From SVKR01 sp963649145 (GTDB lineage Bacteria > Bacillota > Clostridia > Oscillospirales > Oscillospiraceae): a stretch of DNA of 23,620 bases. Under the pieces are notes generated by a model. The model saw nothing but the letters and a program-made list of their open reading frames with translations. It was not told where the DNA came from and ran no database searches. Shown here one piece after another: positions 16,757 to 23,620 of the stretch; the first letter of the stretch is position 1; each line of letters begins with the position of its first letter. A program made the translations under genes and the position numbers. The stretch is taken from NCBI GenBank assembly GCA_963649145.1, contig CAVJGI010000024.1, positions 1 through 23,620 of the forward strand, given 5' to 3'.

Positions 16757-16785
16757 TTGCCGCGCGGCGGGCGGGGTGGTATAAT
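16757..16785 (+). promoter_or_regulatory. Promoter of the two-component operon
   Basis: TTGCCG (16757-16762), 17 bases, then TATAAT (16780-16785) preceded by TGG, giving an extended -10. It lies 30 bases before the response regulator ATG, in the divergent gap shared with the esterase. Apart from possible promoters, 16598-16756 shows nothing clear. Confidence 0.8.
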
Positions 16786-16814
16786 GGGTGCGGAAAGAAA
16801 GCGAGGGAAAGGCT

Positions 16815-17498
16815 ATGGAAAAACCGACCGTACTCCTCTGCGACGACAGCAAAGCGCTGCACGACGGGCTCGCGAGCTACCTGAGCGAGCAGGGCTTCCT
16901 CGTCGTCTCCGCTTACGACGGCGAGACGGCGCTGGAGCGGCTGCGGAGATTTCCCGTGGACGTCGTGCTGCTGGACGTGATGCTCCCCGGCATGGACGGC
17001 TTCGAGGTCTGCCGCGAGATCCGCCGCCGCAGCGACGTTTATATCATCATGCTCTCCGCGCGCGGCGAGGAGGACGACCGCGTCCGCGGGCTGGAGACGG
17101 GCGCGGACGACTATGTGGTAAAGCCCTTCTCCCCGCGGGAGGTGACGATCCGCATCAAGCGCGCCCTGCGGCGCTTAAACCCGCGGGAGGAGCCGAAAAC
17201 GCTCCGCGTCGCGGAGCTGACCGTGCTGCCGGACTCCTATCAGGTCTTCATCGGCGGCGAAGAGGTGCGCCTCTCGCCCAAGGAGCTGGAGGTGCTGGCG
17301 TATATGGCGGCGAATGTCGGGCGCGTGCTGACGCGGGAGATGATCTTAAACGCCGTGTGGGACTATAACTATTTCGGTGACACGCGCGTGATCGACACCA
17401 TGATCCGCTCCCTGCGCCAGAAGTTAGCGCACCCGGACGTCCATTTCGCCATCGCGACGATCTACGGCGTCGGCTACCGGCTGGAGGTGCGCGGATGA
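16815..17498 (+). CDS. OmpR/PhoB-family response regulator
   Basis: This transcription factor is activated by phosphorylation from the kinase encoded next. I choose ATG 16815 behind GAGGGAAAGG, giving 227 residues; the upstream in-frame GTG overlaps the promoter region. The receiver domain at about 4-118 shows the acidic pair Asp10/Asp11, phospho-acceptor Asp54 (VVLLDVMLPGMDG), Ser81 at the switch Thr/Ser position and Lys103 (DDYVVKPFS). The winged-helix DNA-binding domain at about 130-225 has LSPKELEVLAYMA, RVLTREMILNAVW and the ending IATIYGVGYRLEV. It overlaps the kinase by 4 bases (ATGA). The target is unknown; the divergent esterase gene is a candidate by position only. Confidence 0.94.
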   Translation: MEKPTVLLCDDSKALHDGLASYLSEQGFLVVSAYDGETALERLRRFPVDVVLLDVMLPGMDGFEVCREIRRRSDVYIIMLSARGEEDDRVRGLETGADDYVVKPFSPREVTIRIKRALRRLNPREEPKTLRVAELTVLPDSYQVFIGGEEVRLSPKELEVLAYMAANVGRVLTREMILNAVWDYNYFGDTRVIDTMIRSLRQKLAHPDVHFAIATIYGVGYRLEVRG

Positions 17499-18727
17499 AG
17501 CGGCTGATGAGAAAGCGGGGCTGGCGCGCCGCCGTGCTGGTGCTGCTCTACCTCGCCGGGCTCGCCGTCGGCGGCTTTGCGGTCAGCCTCTGGCCGATCT
17601 ATAAGCAGCGCGGCTATTTCCGCGGGCGCGCCGAGGCGATCGCGGCGGAATATGTCCTCGGCGAGACGGACACGCTCCGCGCCATGGCGGGACCGAACAC
17701 GCGAATCCTCGTCTGCGATGCGGACGGCAGGCTGCTGCTCCACATCAAGCCGACCAATTCGCGCCGGTCCGTCGGCGCGGAGATCGACGCCGGGAAATAT
17801 ATGGAGCGTCTGCAAAGCGGAAAGAGCTTTTTCTGCCCCGCCTTCGGCAAGGAGACCTCGCGCGATTTCAACGACATTCTCGTCATCGCCGGCGCGCCGA
17901 TCTATGAAAACGGCGCCGTCAGCGGCGGCGCGTTCATCATCAAGAATCTGATGGACCTTCCGGAGGCGATCTTCGGCTACGTCGGCTATTCCACGCTCTT
18001 TTACTGGCTGAGCGCCTATATCATCCTGCTTTATCTGCGCAAGCGCGAAAAGCTGGAGCAGGTGCAGCGCAACTATATCGCGAATGTCACCCACGCGCTG
18101 AAATCGCCCATCGCGGCGGTCAAGACGCTGACGGAGACGCTCTGCGACGTGGAGGATCTGGACACCACGCGCCAGCGGGTGTATTACGGCATGATCTTGC
18201 AGGAGATGAACCAGCAGAGCCATATGGTGCAGGAGATTTTGGAGCTGAGCCGCCTGCAAAGCCGGGAGCGCGTGAAGAAGACCGCCGTTCCCGCCGCGGA
18301 GGTGCTCGCGCCCGTCGAGGAGAAATACGCCATGCTCTGCGACTGCGCCGGGATCACGTTCCTGCCGCCGCCGGAGCCGGAGGCGATGCCGATGCTCTGG
18401 ACAAATGCGGCGTCGGTGCGCCAGATCCTGGAGTGCCTGCTCGACAACGCGCTGAAATATGTCAGCCCCGGCGGGACGATCCGGCTGGAGGCGGAGGCAG
18501 GGCGCGCCCAGCTCACCTTCTGTGTCCGCGACGACGGCTGCGGCATCGCCGCGGAGGACCTGCCCCACGTTTTTGAGCGCTTCTACCGCTGCGCCGGAAG
18601 CCGCGGCGGAAGCGGTCTCGGTCTCGCCATCGCCCGCGAAGCCGCCGACACCCTCCGCGAGCGCCTCTGGGCAGAAAGCGAGCCGGGAAAAGGCAGCGCG
18701 TTCTATCTGACCGTCAAGCGGGCGTGA
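17495..18727 (+). CDS. Membrane sensor histidine kinase
   Basis: The kinase has 410 residues and is translationally coupled to the response regulator (ATGA overlap). Topology: a transmembrane helix at about 11-31, an extracytoplasmic sensor of about 130 residues containing ILVCDADGRLLLHIKP and SFFCPAFGKE (PAS/Cache-like, with DILVIAGAPIYENG), and a second helix at about 163-182. The dimerisation/phospho-acceptor helix has the H-box VTHALKSPIAAVKTL with His200. The ATPase domain shows the N-box LLDNALKYVSPGG, G1 DDGCGIAAEDLPHVFERFY and G2 GGSGLGLAIAREA. The second residue after His is Leu and the motif reads HALKSP, not HELKTP; His and Pro are kept. The signal is unknown. Confidence 0.93.
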   Translation: MKRLMRKRGWRAAVLVLLYLAGLAVGGFAVSLWPIYKQRGYFRGRAEAIAAEYVLGETDTLRAMAGPNTRILVCDADGRLLLHIKPTNSRRSVGAEIDAGKYMERLQSGKSFFCPAFGKETSRDFNDILVIAGAPIYENGAVSGGAFIIKNLMDLPEAIFGYVGYSTLFYWLSAYIILLYLRKREKLEQVQRNYIANVTHALKSPIAAVKTLTETLCDVEDLDTTRQRVYYGMILQEMNQQSHMVQEILELSRLQSRERVKKTAVPAAEVLAPVEEKYAMLCDCAGITFLPPPEPEAMPMLWTNAASVRQILECLLDNALKYVSPGGTIRLEAEAGRAQLTFCVRDDGCGIAAEDLPHVFERFYRCAGSRGGSGLGLAIAREAADTLRERLWAESEPGKGSAFYLTVKRA

Positions 18728-18774
18728 AGCGCTTTAAAGGCTCCCAAAGTGCAAGGACACCCCCGGTGCGCACA

Positions 18775-18979
18775 CGCCCTTGGCTCCCCCTCTGGGGGAG
18801 CTGGCAGCGCGAAGCGCTGACTGAGAGGGTTTCACTTGCGAAATCGCCGGGCTCGGATGGCTCGCGCGTAGAGGACGGCACCCCGCGAAATATCACCGGA
18901 TGCTTGGCGGTTGGCGGAAGCTTGCTGCCCTCTCAGTCAGCTTCGCTGACAGCTCTCCCAGAGGGAGAGCCAAGGAGCG
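18775..18979. repeat. Dispersed inverted-terminus element, copy 2 (MITE-like)
   Basis: Nearly identical to copy 1 in its ends (CGCCCTTGGCTCCCCCTCTG, and CAGAGGGAGAGCCAAGG on the right) and in the AGCGCTGACTGAGAGGG and CCCTCTCAGTCAGCTTCGCT blocks; the central part is diverged. It fills the gap between the histidine kinase and the convergent DUF4097 gene. No gene is seen in 18728-19003. Confidence 0.88.
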
Positions 18980-19003
18980 GTGAGCGCGCTTCCCAACAAA
19001 AAA

Positions 19004-19033
19004 ACGGACGCCCGACCGGGCGTCCGTTTTTTT
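19004..19033 (-). terminator. Bidirectional terminator between the kinase and DUF4097 operons
   Basis: Stem ACGGACGCCC (19004-19013), loop GACC, arm GGGCGTCCGT (19018-19027), with T7 on the right (19027-19033) and an A-run on the left. On the minus strand it overlaps the DUF4097 stop; on the plus strand it is the only good terminator after the kinase. Confidence 0.88.
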
Positions 19034-19926
19034 CACGCGGTCTCTATACAGATATCCCCCGTCGTGGTCTCAACATCGCCGGCTCCGCCGGCGGCGGAGG
19101 CGGGGAGGGAGACGTCGCCGGTGCTGCTTCGGGCGGTGAACTGCTTTCCGGAGCAGAGCGTGCCGCTGATGTCGCCGGTCTTGGCGGCGATGGAGAGCGA
19201 GGCGGCGTCGCAGCGGTCGAGACGGATGTCGCCGGTCGTGGTGTGCAGGTCAAGCTCTCCCTCGGCAACGACGTCGCGCAGGTTCAGGTCGCCGGTCGTG
19301 GCTTCGGCGCGGAGGCTGCGGCAGCGGACGGCGGAGAGCGTGCTCTCTCCGGTGCCGACGCTGACCGTGAGCGCCCCGGCGCTGAGGTCGCTGAGCCGGA
19401 CGCTGCCGGTCGCGGTCCGGACGCGCATGGTCCCTTCGGCGGAGGCGGCGCAGCGGATGTCCGCCGTGCTGCCGGTGAGCTCCACGCTGCCGAAGCGGAA
19501 ATCTCCGGGGACCTCAACATCGCCGGTGTCGGCGCGGACGGTGAGCGCGGCATACTCGCTCTGCGGTAGGTGGACCGTCACGCTCACGCGGTCGAGAAAG
19601 ATCCCGAACCACGTGCCCGACTCCGCGGAGCGGACCGTGAGCGTCCCGTCCTCGACGGCGACGGTGTGGGGCTTTTCCGGCACCTCGCGGCAGACGACGC
19701 GGCAGACGCCGTCCTCCGCCGGGGCGAGGATCACGTCCCCGACCGCGGTGGAGACATCGATGCGGTCGAAGCTCTGCCTTATTTCATGCGTCACGGTTTC
19801 GCAGCGCGCGGTGCTGAGCGCGCCGTACTCAAAGCCCAGCGCGGCGGACGACCCGGCAAAGACCGCGCCGCCGGCGACTACAAGGATCAGCGCGGCGAGG
19901 AGCCAGCGCTTTTTTGTTTTATTCAT
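19033..19926 (-). CDS. DUF4097-family beta-repeat membrane/envelope protein
   Basis: The protein has 297 residues; ATG 19926 lies 4 bases into the end of the upstream gene (ATGA overlap). An N-terminal hydrophobic helix at about 7-25 acts as anchor or signal. The rest is a repeated pattern of about 20 residues centred on TGDV/TGDI/TGSV (VRADTGDVEVPG, TATGSVRLSDL, ATTGDLNLRDV, TTTGDIRLDRC, AKTGDISGTLC, SSTGDVSLPAS, TTTGDICIETA), the beta-solenoid look of DUF4097/LiaG-like proteins. Such proteins are commonly encoded with PadR and DUF1700 partners and are linked to envelope stress sensing; the mechanism is unknown. It is the last gene of the operon and ends in the terminator. Confidence 0.88.
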   Translation of the reverse strand: MNKTKKRWLLAALILVVAGGAVFAGSSAALGFEYGALSTARCETVTHEIRQSFDRIDVSTAVGDVILAPAEDGVCRVVCREVPEKPHTVAVEDGTLTVRSAESGTWFGIFLDRVSVTVHLPQSEYAALTVRADTGDVEVPGDFRFGSVELTGSTADIRCAASAEGTMRVRTATGSVRLSDLSAGALTVSVGTGESTLSAVRCRSLRAEATTGDLNLRDVVAEGELDLHTTTGDIRLDRCDAASLSIAAKTGDISGTLCSGKQFTARSSTGDVSLPASAAGGAGDVETTTGDICIETA

Positions 19927-20525
19927 ACGGTCTCCTCCTTTCTCACGAGACAGCCCTTCAGCCAGAGGGCGAAGCGGCGGGTCAGCCGCAGGAGCGCCAT
20001 CGCCGCCGCGCCGCTGCCGATAAAGAGCGCGATGGCAGCCCCGGCGCAGACGGCGGATGCGCCGAGCGCGCAGCCCGCAGCCGCCGCGGAGCCGCGCGTC
20101 AGATACCAGACCATTCCGACGAGCGCGCCGAGACAGCCCGCGGCGAGCGCGAGGTCCGCCGCGTAAAGCGAGACGATGACCGCCCAGACCGTCACATAGA
20201 CCGCGAGCACGACCGCCGCCGCAGCGAGCAGCAGCGACAGCCAGATCGGGGAGCCGAGCACCAGCAGCACGATCTCCCAAGCGCGCAGCGCGCGCCGCGG
20301 GCGCACCCGCTCCTTCACCAGATGGGTAAGCGGCGTCTCCGCCAAGATCTGCGCCGCGGCGTCCTCGACCGAGCCGAGGCTCGCGACGGCGTCGGACTCG
20401 CTCGCGCCCTCCTCCATGCGGTCGTCGATCATCTCGCCGAGGAAGGCGCAGCGGTCGGCGAGCTCCTCCGGCGGCATCCCGGCGAGCCGCTGCCGGAGCG
20501 ATGCGAAAAATTCTTCTCTATTCAT
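19923..20525 (-). CDS. DUF1700/HAAS-domain membrane protein
   Basis: The protein has 200 residues. The N-terminal about 75 residues form the helical HAAS domain (MNREEFFASLRQRLAGMPPE, FLGEMIDDRMEEGASESDAV, LGSVEDAAAQI), usual in DUF1700 proteins. Four to five hydrophobic segments follow at about 83-185, ending in RRFALWLKGCLVRKEE. It overlaps padR by 8 bases and the DUF4097 gene by 4. In related operons this protein is thought to work with a PadR repressor and a DUF4097 protein as one membrane module; here that is inference from context. Confidence 0.88.
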   Translation of the reverse strand: MNREEFFASLRQRLAGMPPEELADRCAFLGEMIDDRMEEGASESDAVASLGSVEDAAAQILAETPLTHLVKERVRPRRALRAWEIVLLVLGSPIWLSLLLAAAAVVLAVYVTVWAVIVSLYAADLALAAGCLGALVGMVWYLTRGSAAAAGCALGASAVCAGAAIALFIGSGAAAMALLRLTRRFALWLKGCLVRKEETV

Positions 20526-20832
20526 CTTGGGTCTTCTTCTCCTCTCCGGAAACGAAGCGGTAGATCGCCATAAGCTCCTCCCACTCGTCCAAAAATGTGC
20601 GGATGCGTTCCTCGCCCGCGGCGGTGATGCGGTAATATTTGCGCAGTCTGCCGTTGTGCTCCGCGCTCCGGACCGTCAGCAGTCCGGCGGTCTCCAGCCG
20701 CTTTAAGATCGTATAGAGCGTGGATTCCGAGAGGCGGACGCAGGGGGAGAGGTCCTTGATGATCTGATACCCGTAAGAGTCCCGCTCCCGGATTGCCGAC
20801 AGCACGCAGACGTCCAGCACGCCGCGCTTCAA
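20518..20832 (-). CDS. PadR-family transcriptional regulator
   Basis: The protein has 104 residues and starts at TTG 20832, 8 bases after AAGGAGG on the minus strand. The winged helix (MKRGVLDVCVLSAIRERDSY, GYQIIKDLS, ESTLYTILKRLETAGLLTVR) and the following RKYYRITAAGEERIRTFLDEW place it in the short PadR-s1 subfamily with one dimerisation helix. It is first in a three-gene operon. The promoter overlaps an inverted repeat GGAATAC-N13-GTATTCC, and a third GGAATAC lies at the ribosome site, so autorepression is likely. Confidence 0.92.
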   Translation of the reverse strand: MKRGVLDVCVLSAIRERDSYGYQIIKDLSPCVRLSESTLYTILKRLETAGLLTVRSAEHNGRLRKYYRITAAGEERIRTFLDEWEELMAIYRFVSGEEKKTQDE

Positions 20833-20851
20833 CTGGAATACCTCCTTCAGT

Positions 20852-20887
20852 GGAATACGTCATAACGCGAAGTATTCCGCTTGTCAA
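20852..20887 (-). promoter_or_regulatory. padR operon promoter with inverted-repeat operator
   Basis: On the minus strand: TTGACA (20887-20882), 17 bases, TATGAC (20864-20859). The inverted repeat GGAATAC (20852-20858) / GTATTCC (20872-20878) spans the -10 and most of the spacer. A further GGAATAC lies at 20835-20841. This is a plausible self-recognition site of the PadR protein. Confidence 0.75.
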
Positions 20888-20919
20888 GAGAATTTTACAG
20901 GAATTTTTCCGCCGCGCGC

Positions 20920-20962
20920 TTGACAGGGGACGCGGGCGTGCGTATAATAACGCTATGTTATT
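20920..20962 (+). promoter_or_regulatory. Consensus promoter and palindromic operator of the TetR-ABC operon
   Basis: TTGACA (20920-20925), 17 bases, TATAAT (20943-20948) is a perfect sigma-A consensus. The palindrome AATAAC-GCTAT-GTTATT (20946-20962) overlaps the end of the -10 and the start site, where a TetR repressor would be expected to bind. Confidence 0.85.
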
Positions 20963-20983
20963 TAATGAAAAGGAGGGATGTCC

Positions 20984-21565
20984 ATGGCGGCTCCCAGAAA
21001 GGTGACGCGGGAGGATATCGTGGCTGCGGCGGCGGACGTGCTGCGCTCCGGCGGCTTCCGCGCGGTGAACGCGCGGAGCGTGGCGCGGCGGCTCGGCTGC
21101 TCGACCCAGCCGATCTATCTCTGCTTCCGCAATATGGACGAGCTGCGCGCGGCGCTAACCGAATTCGCCGCCGCGGAGCATATCCGCCGCGTGCGCGAGC
21201 TGCTGCGCGAGCGCAGCGGACAGGACACGCGCTATAGCAGCTACGGACTCGGCTTCGTCCGCTTCGCGGCGCAGGAGCCCCAGCTTTTCCGCTGGCTGTA
21301 TCTGGAGGACGGACAGGCAGGTCCGCGCGCGGACGATGTTCTGCTGCCGGAGATTCTGGACACCATCGAGGAGGATTACGGCTATGACCGCGCGCGGGCA
21401 CAGGCGCTCCACCGGGACATGACATACTACTCCTACGGGCTCGCGATCCTTGCAAATACAGGGAATCTCGGTCTGGACGAGGGCGCGCTGCGCGAGGCGT
21501 TCCGCCGCGAATTTGCCGCGCTCGCCGCCGTCCACGGCGCACCGCCGCGGCGTCTGCAGGTCTGA
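20984..21565 (+). CDS. TetR-family transcriptional regulator
   Basis: I choose ATG 20984, 7 bases after AGGAGG; the ATG at 20978 is only one base after it. The protein has 193 residues. The N-terminal helix-turn-helix covers about 8-55 (VTREDIVAAAADVLRSGGFR, then NARSVARRLGCSTQPIYLCF). The C-terminal part is the variable ligand-binding/dimer domain, mostly helical. It is followed after 17 bases by an ABC exporter, so a ligand-relieved repressor of that exporter is the natural reading. Its ligand cannot be read from the sequence. Confidence 0.9.
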   Translation: MAAPRKVTREDIVAAAADVLRSGGFRAVNARSVARRLGCSTQPIYLCFRNMDELRAALTEFAAAEHIRRVRELLRERSGQDTRYSSYGLGFVRFAAQEPQLFRWLYLEDGQAGPRADDVLLPEILDTIEEDYGYDRARAQALHRDMTYYSYGLAILANTGNLGLDEGALREAFRREFAALAAVHGAPPRRLQV

Positions 21566-21582
21566 GAAGGAGGGGAGACATT

Positions 21583-22497
21583 TTGGAAAAAGTCATCGAC
21601 ATCCAACATCTGGAAAAGTCCTTCGGGGACGTACACGCCGTGCAGGACCTGAGCTTCTCCGTGCGGGAGGGCGAGCTGTTCGCCTTTCTCGGCGTGAACG
21701 GCGCGGGCAAGAGCACGACCATCAACATTCTCTGCGGCCAGCTCGCGAAGGACGGCGGCAGCGTCAGCATCTGCGGGCTCGACATCGACGCGGAGCCGGA
21801 CGCGGTGAAGCGGCGCCTCGGCGTCGTGTTCCAGAGCAGCGCGCTCGATAAGGACCTCTCCGCGCGCGAAAACCTGCTGAGCCGCGCGGCGCTTTACGGC
21901 ATCCATGGCGCGGAGGCGCGGCGGCGGGTCGCGCGGCTTGCGGAGCGGCTGGAGTTCACGGAATTTTTAAACCGCCCCTTATCGAAGCTCTCCGGCGGCC
22001 AGCGGCGGCGCATCGACGTCGCCCGCGCGCTGGTGCATGAGCCGAGCATCCTTGTGCTCGACGAGCCGACCACGGGTCTCGACCCCCAGACGCGGGCGAC
22101 GCTCTGGCGCTTCACCGCGGAGCTGCGGCGGACCGAGGGCATGACGGTGTTTCTCACGACGCACTACATGGAGGAGGCGGCGGACGCCGACTATGTCGTC
22201 ATTTTGGACCACGGAAAAATTTCTGCCGAGGGCACGCCGCTCCAGCTGGAAAACAAGTGGACCGGCGACTTTATCACGCTCTACGGCGTCAGCGAGGACA
22301 CCGCGCGCAGCCTCGGCGCGCCCTATGAGCCGCTGCGGGACGCTTACCGCGTCGCGGTGCCGGACACGGCTGCGGCGACGGCGCTCATTCTGGCGCACCC
22401 GGAAATTTTCCGCGACTACGAGATCACGAAGGGCAAAATGGACGACGCGTTCCTCGCCGTCACGGGCAAGAAACTGGCAGGAGGTGAGGGAAAATGA
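21583..22497 (+). CDS. ABC-2 exporter ATP-binding protein
   Basis: The protein has 304 residues and starts at TTG 21583, 7 bases after AAGGAGGGG. The nucleotide-binding domain shows Walker A GVNGAGKST (37-45), the Q-loop in VVFQSSALDKDLSARENL, signature LSGGQRRR (136-143), Walker B ILVLDEPTTGLD (156-167) and the switch His in FLTTHYMEEA. The signature motif order and the DrrA-like EPTTGLDPQTR tail fit multidrug/antibiotic or lipid exporters of the ABC-2 class. It overlaps the permease by 4 bases (ATGA). It has no membrane segments itself. Confidence 0.94.
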   Translation: MEKVIDIQHLEKSFGDVHAVQDLSFSVREGELFAFLGVNGAGKSTTINILCGQLAKDGGSVSICGLDIDAEPDAVKRRLGVVFQSSALDKDLSARENLLSRAALYGIHGAEARRRVARLAERLEFTEFLNRPLSKLSGGQRRRIDVARALVHEPSILVLDEPTTGLDPQTRATLWRFTAELRRTEGMTVFLTTHYMEEAADADYVVILDHGKISAEGTPLQLENKWTGDFITLYGVSEDTARSLGAPYEPLRDAYRVAVPDTAAATALILAHPEIFRDYEITKGKMDDAFLAVTGKKLAGGEGK

Positions 22498-23399
22498 CCG
22501 GACTTTCCGCGCTCATCCGGCGCGATATCAAGCTTTATTTCAAGGACAAGGGGCTCTTTTTCTCCTCGCTCATCACGCCGCTGGTCCTGCTTGCGCTTTA
22601 CGCAACGTTTCTGAAAAACGTCTATACCGATTCCTTCCGCTCCGCGCTTGCGGCGGCGGGGGCGAGCGTGCCGGACAAGCTGCTGAACGGCTGCGTCGGC
22701 GACCAGCTCGTGTCCTCGCTGCTCGCGGTGAGCTGCGTGACGGTGGCGTTCTGCTCCAATCTGCTGATGATCCGGGACAAGACGAGCGGCGCGCGCCGCG
22801 ACCTGACCGTGTCGCCGGTGCGCCCCGGCGTGATCGGGCTCGGCTATTACCTCGCGACGCTCTGCTCCACCCTGATCGTGACGCTCGCGGCGGCGGCGGC
22901 GGTCTGCCTCGGCTATCTCGCGCTCGTCGGCTGGTATCTCTCCGCGGCGGACGCGGCGATGCTTCTGCTGGACGTGTTTCTGCTCACGATGTTCGGCACG
23001 GCGCTCTCCTCCGTCGTGAACTGTCTGCTATCGACGGACGGGCAGGCGAGCGCCGTCGGCACGATCGTCAGCGCGGGCTACGGCTTCCTCTGCGGCGCGT
23101 ATATGCCGCTGTCCAGCTTCTCCGAGGGGCTGCGGAAGGTGCTCGGCTTCCTGCCGGGAACTTACGGCACCAGCCTGCTCCATAACCACACCCTGCGCGG
23201 CGTTTTCGCCGAGATGCGCAGCATCGGCTTCCCCGCCGAGGTCGTGGAGCTCATCCGCGACAGTGTGGACTGCAATCTTTATTTCTTCGGAAAAAGCGTC
23301 TCCATCGGCGCGATGTACGCGGTTATGGCGGGGGCTGTTGCGCTGCTTGTTGCGGTGTATGTTGCGGAGAGCTTTGTGCAGGCGAAGAGGAAAAAGTGA
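22494..23399 (+). CDS. ABC-2 type exporter permease
   Basis: The protein has 301 residues and pairs with the ATPase upstream (coupled start). It begins with a cytoplasmic amphipathic stretch (SALIRRDIKLYFKDKGLFF) and a first membrane helix at about 22-42. An extracytoplasmic loop follows to about 75. Further hydrophobic segments lie at about 77-95, 115-140, 150-178, 190-215 and 270-292, giving six in total as in ABC2_membrane proteins. It ends QAKRKK. Substrate is not deducible; TetR control suggests a drug or self-produced metabolite. A terminator begins 7 bases after the stop. Confidence 0.9.
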   Translation: MTGLSALIRRDIKLYFKDKGLFFSSLITPLVLLALYATFLKNVYTDSFRSALAAAGASVPDKLLNGCVGDQLVSSLLAVSCVTVAFCSNLLMIRDKTSGARRDLTVSPVRPGVIGLGYYLATLCSTLIVTLAAAAAVCLGYLALVGWYLSAADAAMLLLDVFLLTMFGTALSSVVNCLLSTDGQASAVGTIVSAGYGFLCGAYMPLSSFSEGLRKVLGFLPGTYGTSLLHNHTLRGVFAEMRSIGFPAEVVELIRDSVDCNLYFFGKSVSIGAMYAVMAGAVALLVAVYVAESFVQAKRKK

Positions 23400-23405
23400 A
23401 AAACT

Positions 23406-23435
23406 AAAAGCCGCGGGGGTTCTCCCGCGGCTTTT
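23406..23435 (+). terminator. Intrinsic terminator of the TetR-ABC operon
   Basis: A perfect 12-bp stem, AAAAGCCGCGGG (23406-23417) with CCCGCGGCTTTT (23424-23435), loop GGTTCT, followed by T-rich sequence. Confidence 0.88.
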
Positions 23436-23462
23436 GCGGTTTTTGCGTTTTTGAGTGTTGAA

Positions 23463-23589
23463 CGCGCCTTGCGGCGCTAAAATTAAATTTGTTTCGCGTC
23501 CTTTGGGACGCGACTTACTTTCCCCTCGCGGGGAAAGTAAGCAAAGGCGCGGTTAAGGGAAAACCCTTTCGAATGGGTTTTCCCTTAAC
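23463..23589. repeat. Nested palindrome cluster at the window end
   Basis: An outer stem CGCGCCTT (23463-23470) pairs with AAGGCGCG (23544-23551) and encloses CGCGTCC/GGACGCG (23495-23512) and the perfect 12-bp CTTACTTTCCCC-TCGC-GGGGAAAGTAAG (23514-23541). Outside it is the perfect 15-bp GTTAAGGGAAAACCC (23552-23566) with GGGTTTTCCCTTAAC (23575-23589). It has no coding frame. It continues or ends beyond the window. The layout recalls repeat A/B (an outer stem closing two hairpins) but I see no sequence match. Confidence 0.7.
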
Positions 23590-23620
23590 AATCCCTTTCC
23601 TGAACGACCAAGAGGGTCTT

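Noticed and set aside
12683..18979. CRISPR array from the repeated elements
   Set aside because: There are two dispersed copies 6 kb apart, not a regularly spaced array, and no cas genes.

Overview
The window is a GC-rich stretch of a low-copy chromosome that looks like a Clostridia/Oscillospirales genome (Oscillospiraceae-like gut anaerobe). The evidence is the dgt-dnaG-rpoD order, CIRCE/HrcA heat-shock control, TTG starts behind strong AGGAGG ribosome sites, LPxTG/sortase surface genes, a copper-amine-oxidase-type stalk domain, and dispersed CCTTGGCTC...GAGCCAAGG elements that I recall from such genomes. The taxonomic call is inference; no rRNA gene is present.

Layout: (1) 1-2554, a surface-protein cassette on the + strand: class C sortase, an LPQTG-anchored Pro/Thr-rich protein, and a second sortase that carries two single-base frameshifts. 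(2) 2563-6750, the minus-strand macromolecular-synthesis operon dgt-dnaG-rpoD. (3) 6839-12654, heat shock: hsp20 behind a perfect CIRCE operator, then hrcA-grpE-dnaK-dnaJ behind a sigma-A promoter whose -10 overlaps a slightly degenerate CIRCE. (4) 12937-16597 (minus), a pyridoxal/pyridoxamine kinase and a large secreted esterase with a stalk domain and two Ig-like domains. (5) 16757-18727 (+), an OmpR-type response regulator and its histidine kinase. (6) 19033-20832 (minus), a PadR-DUF1700-DUF4097 operon. (7) 20920-23399 (+), divergent from it, a TetR-type regulator with an ABC-2 ATPase and permease.

The least expected content is between genes. A structured repeat is present twice in opposite orientation (7478-7654 on +, 13874-14084 on -). 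It has a 10-bp closing hairpin with two compensatory base-pair changes, a two-hairpin unit closed by an 8-bp stem, a stem-loop whose paired arms also covary, and a conserved terminal T-tract. Both copies lie 3' of, and co-oriented with, a gene. This looks like a conserved RNA or RNA-shaped mobile element and is my leading candidate for something undescribed. A separate family of about 205-bp elements with inverted termini (12683-12888 and 18775-18979, plus a degenerate piece at 121-232) has its two full copies in gaps between convergent genes. A third cluster of nested palindromes lies at 23463-23589.

Regulation can be read at several points: HrcA probably controls both hsp20 and its own operon. 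The divergent padR/tetR gap has two separate palindromes, each on a good promoter, which suggests autoregulation of both operons.
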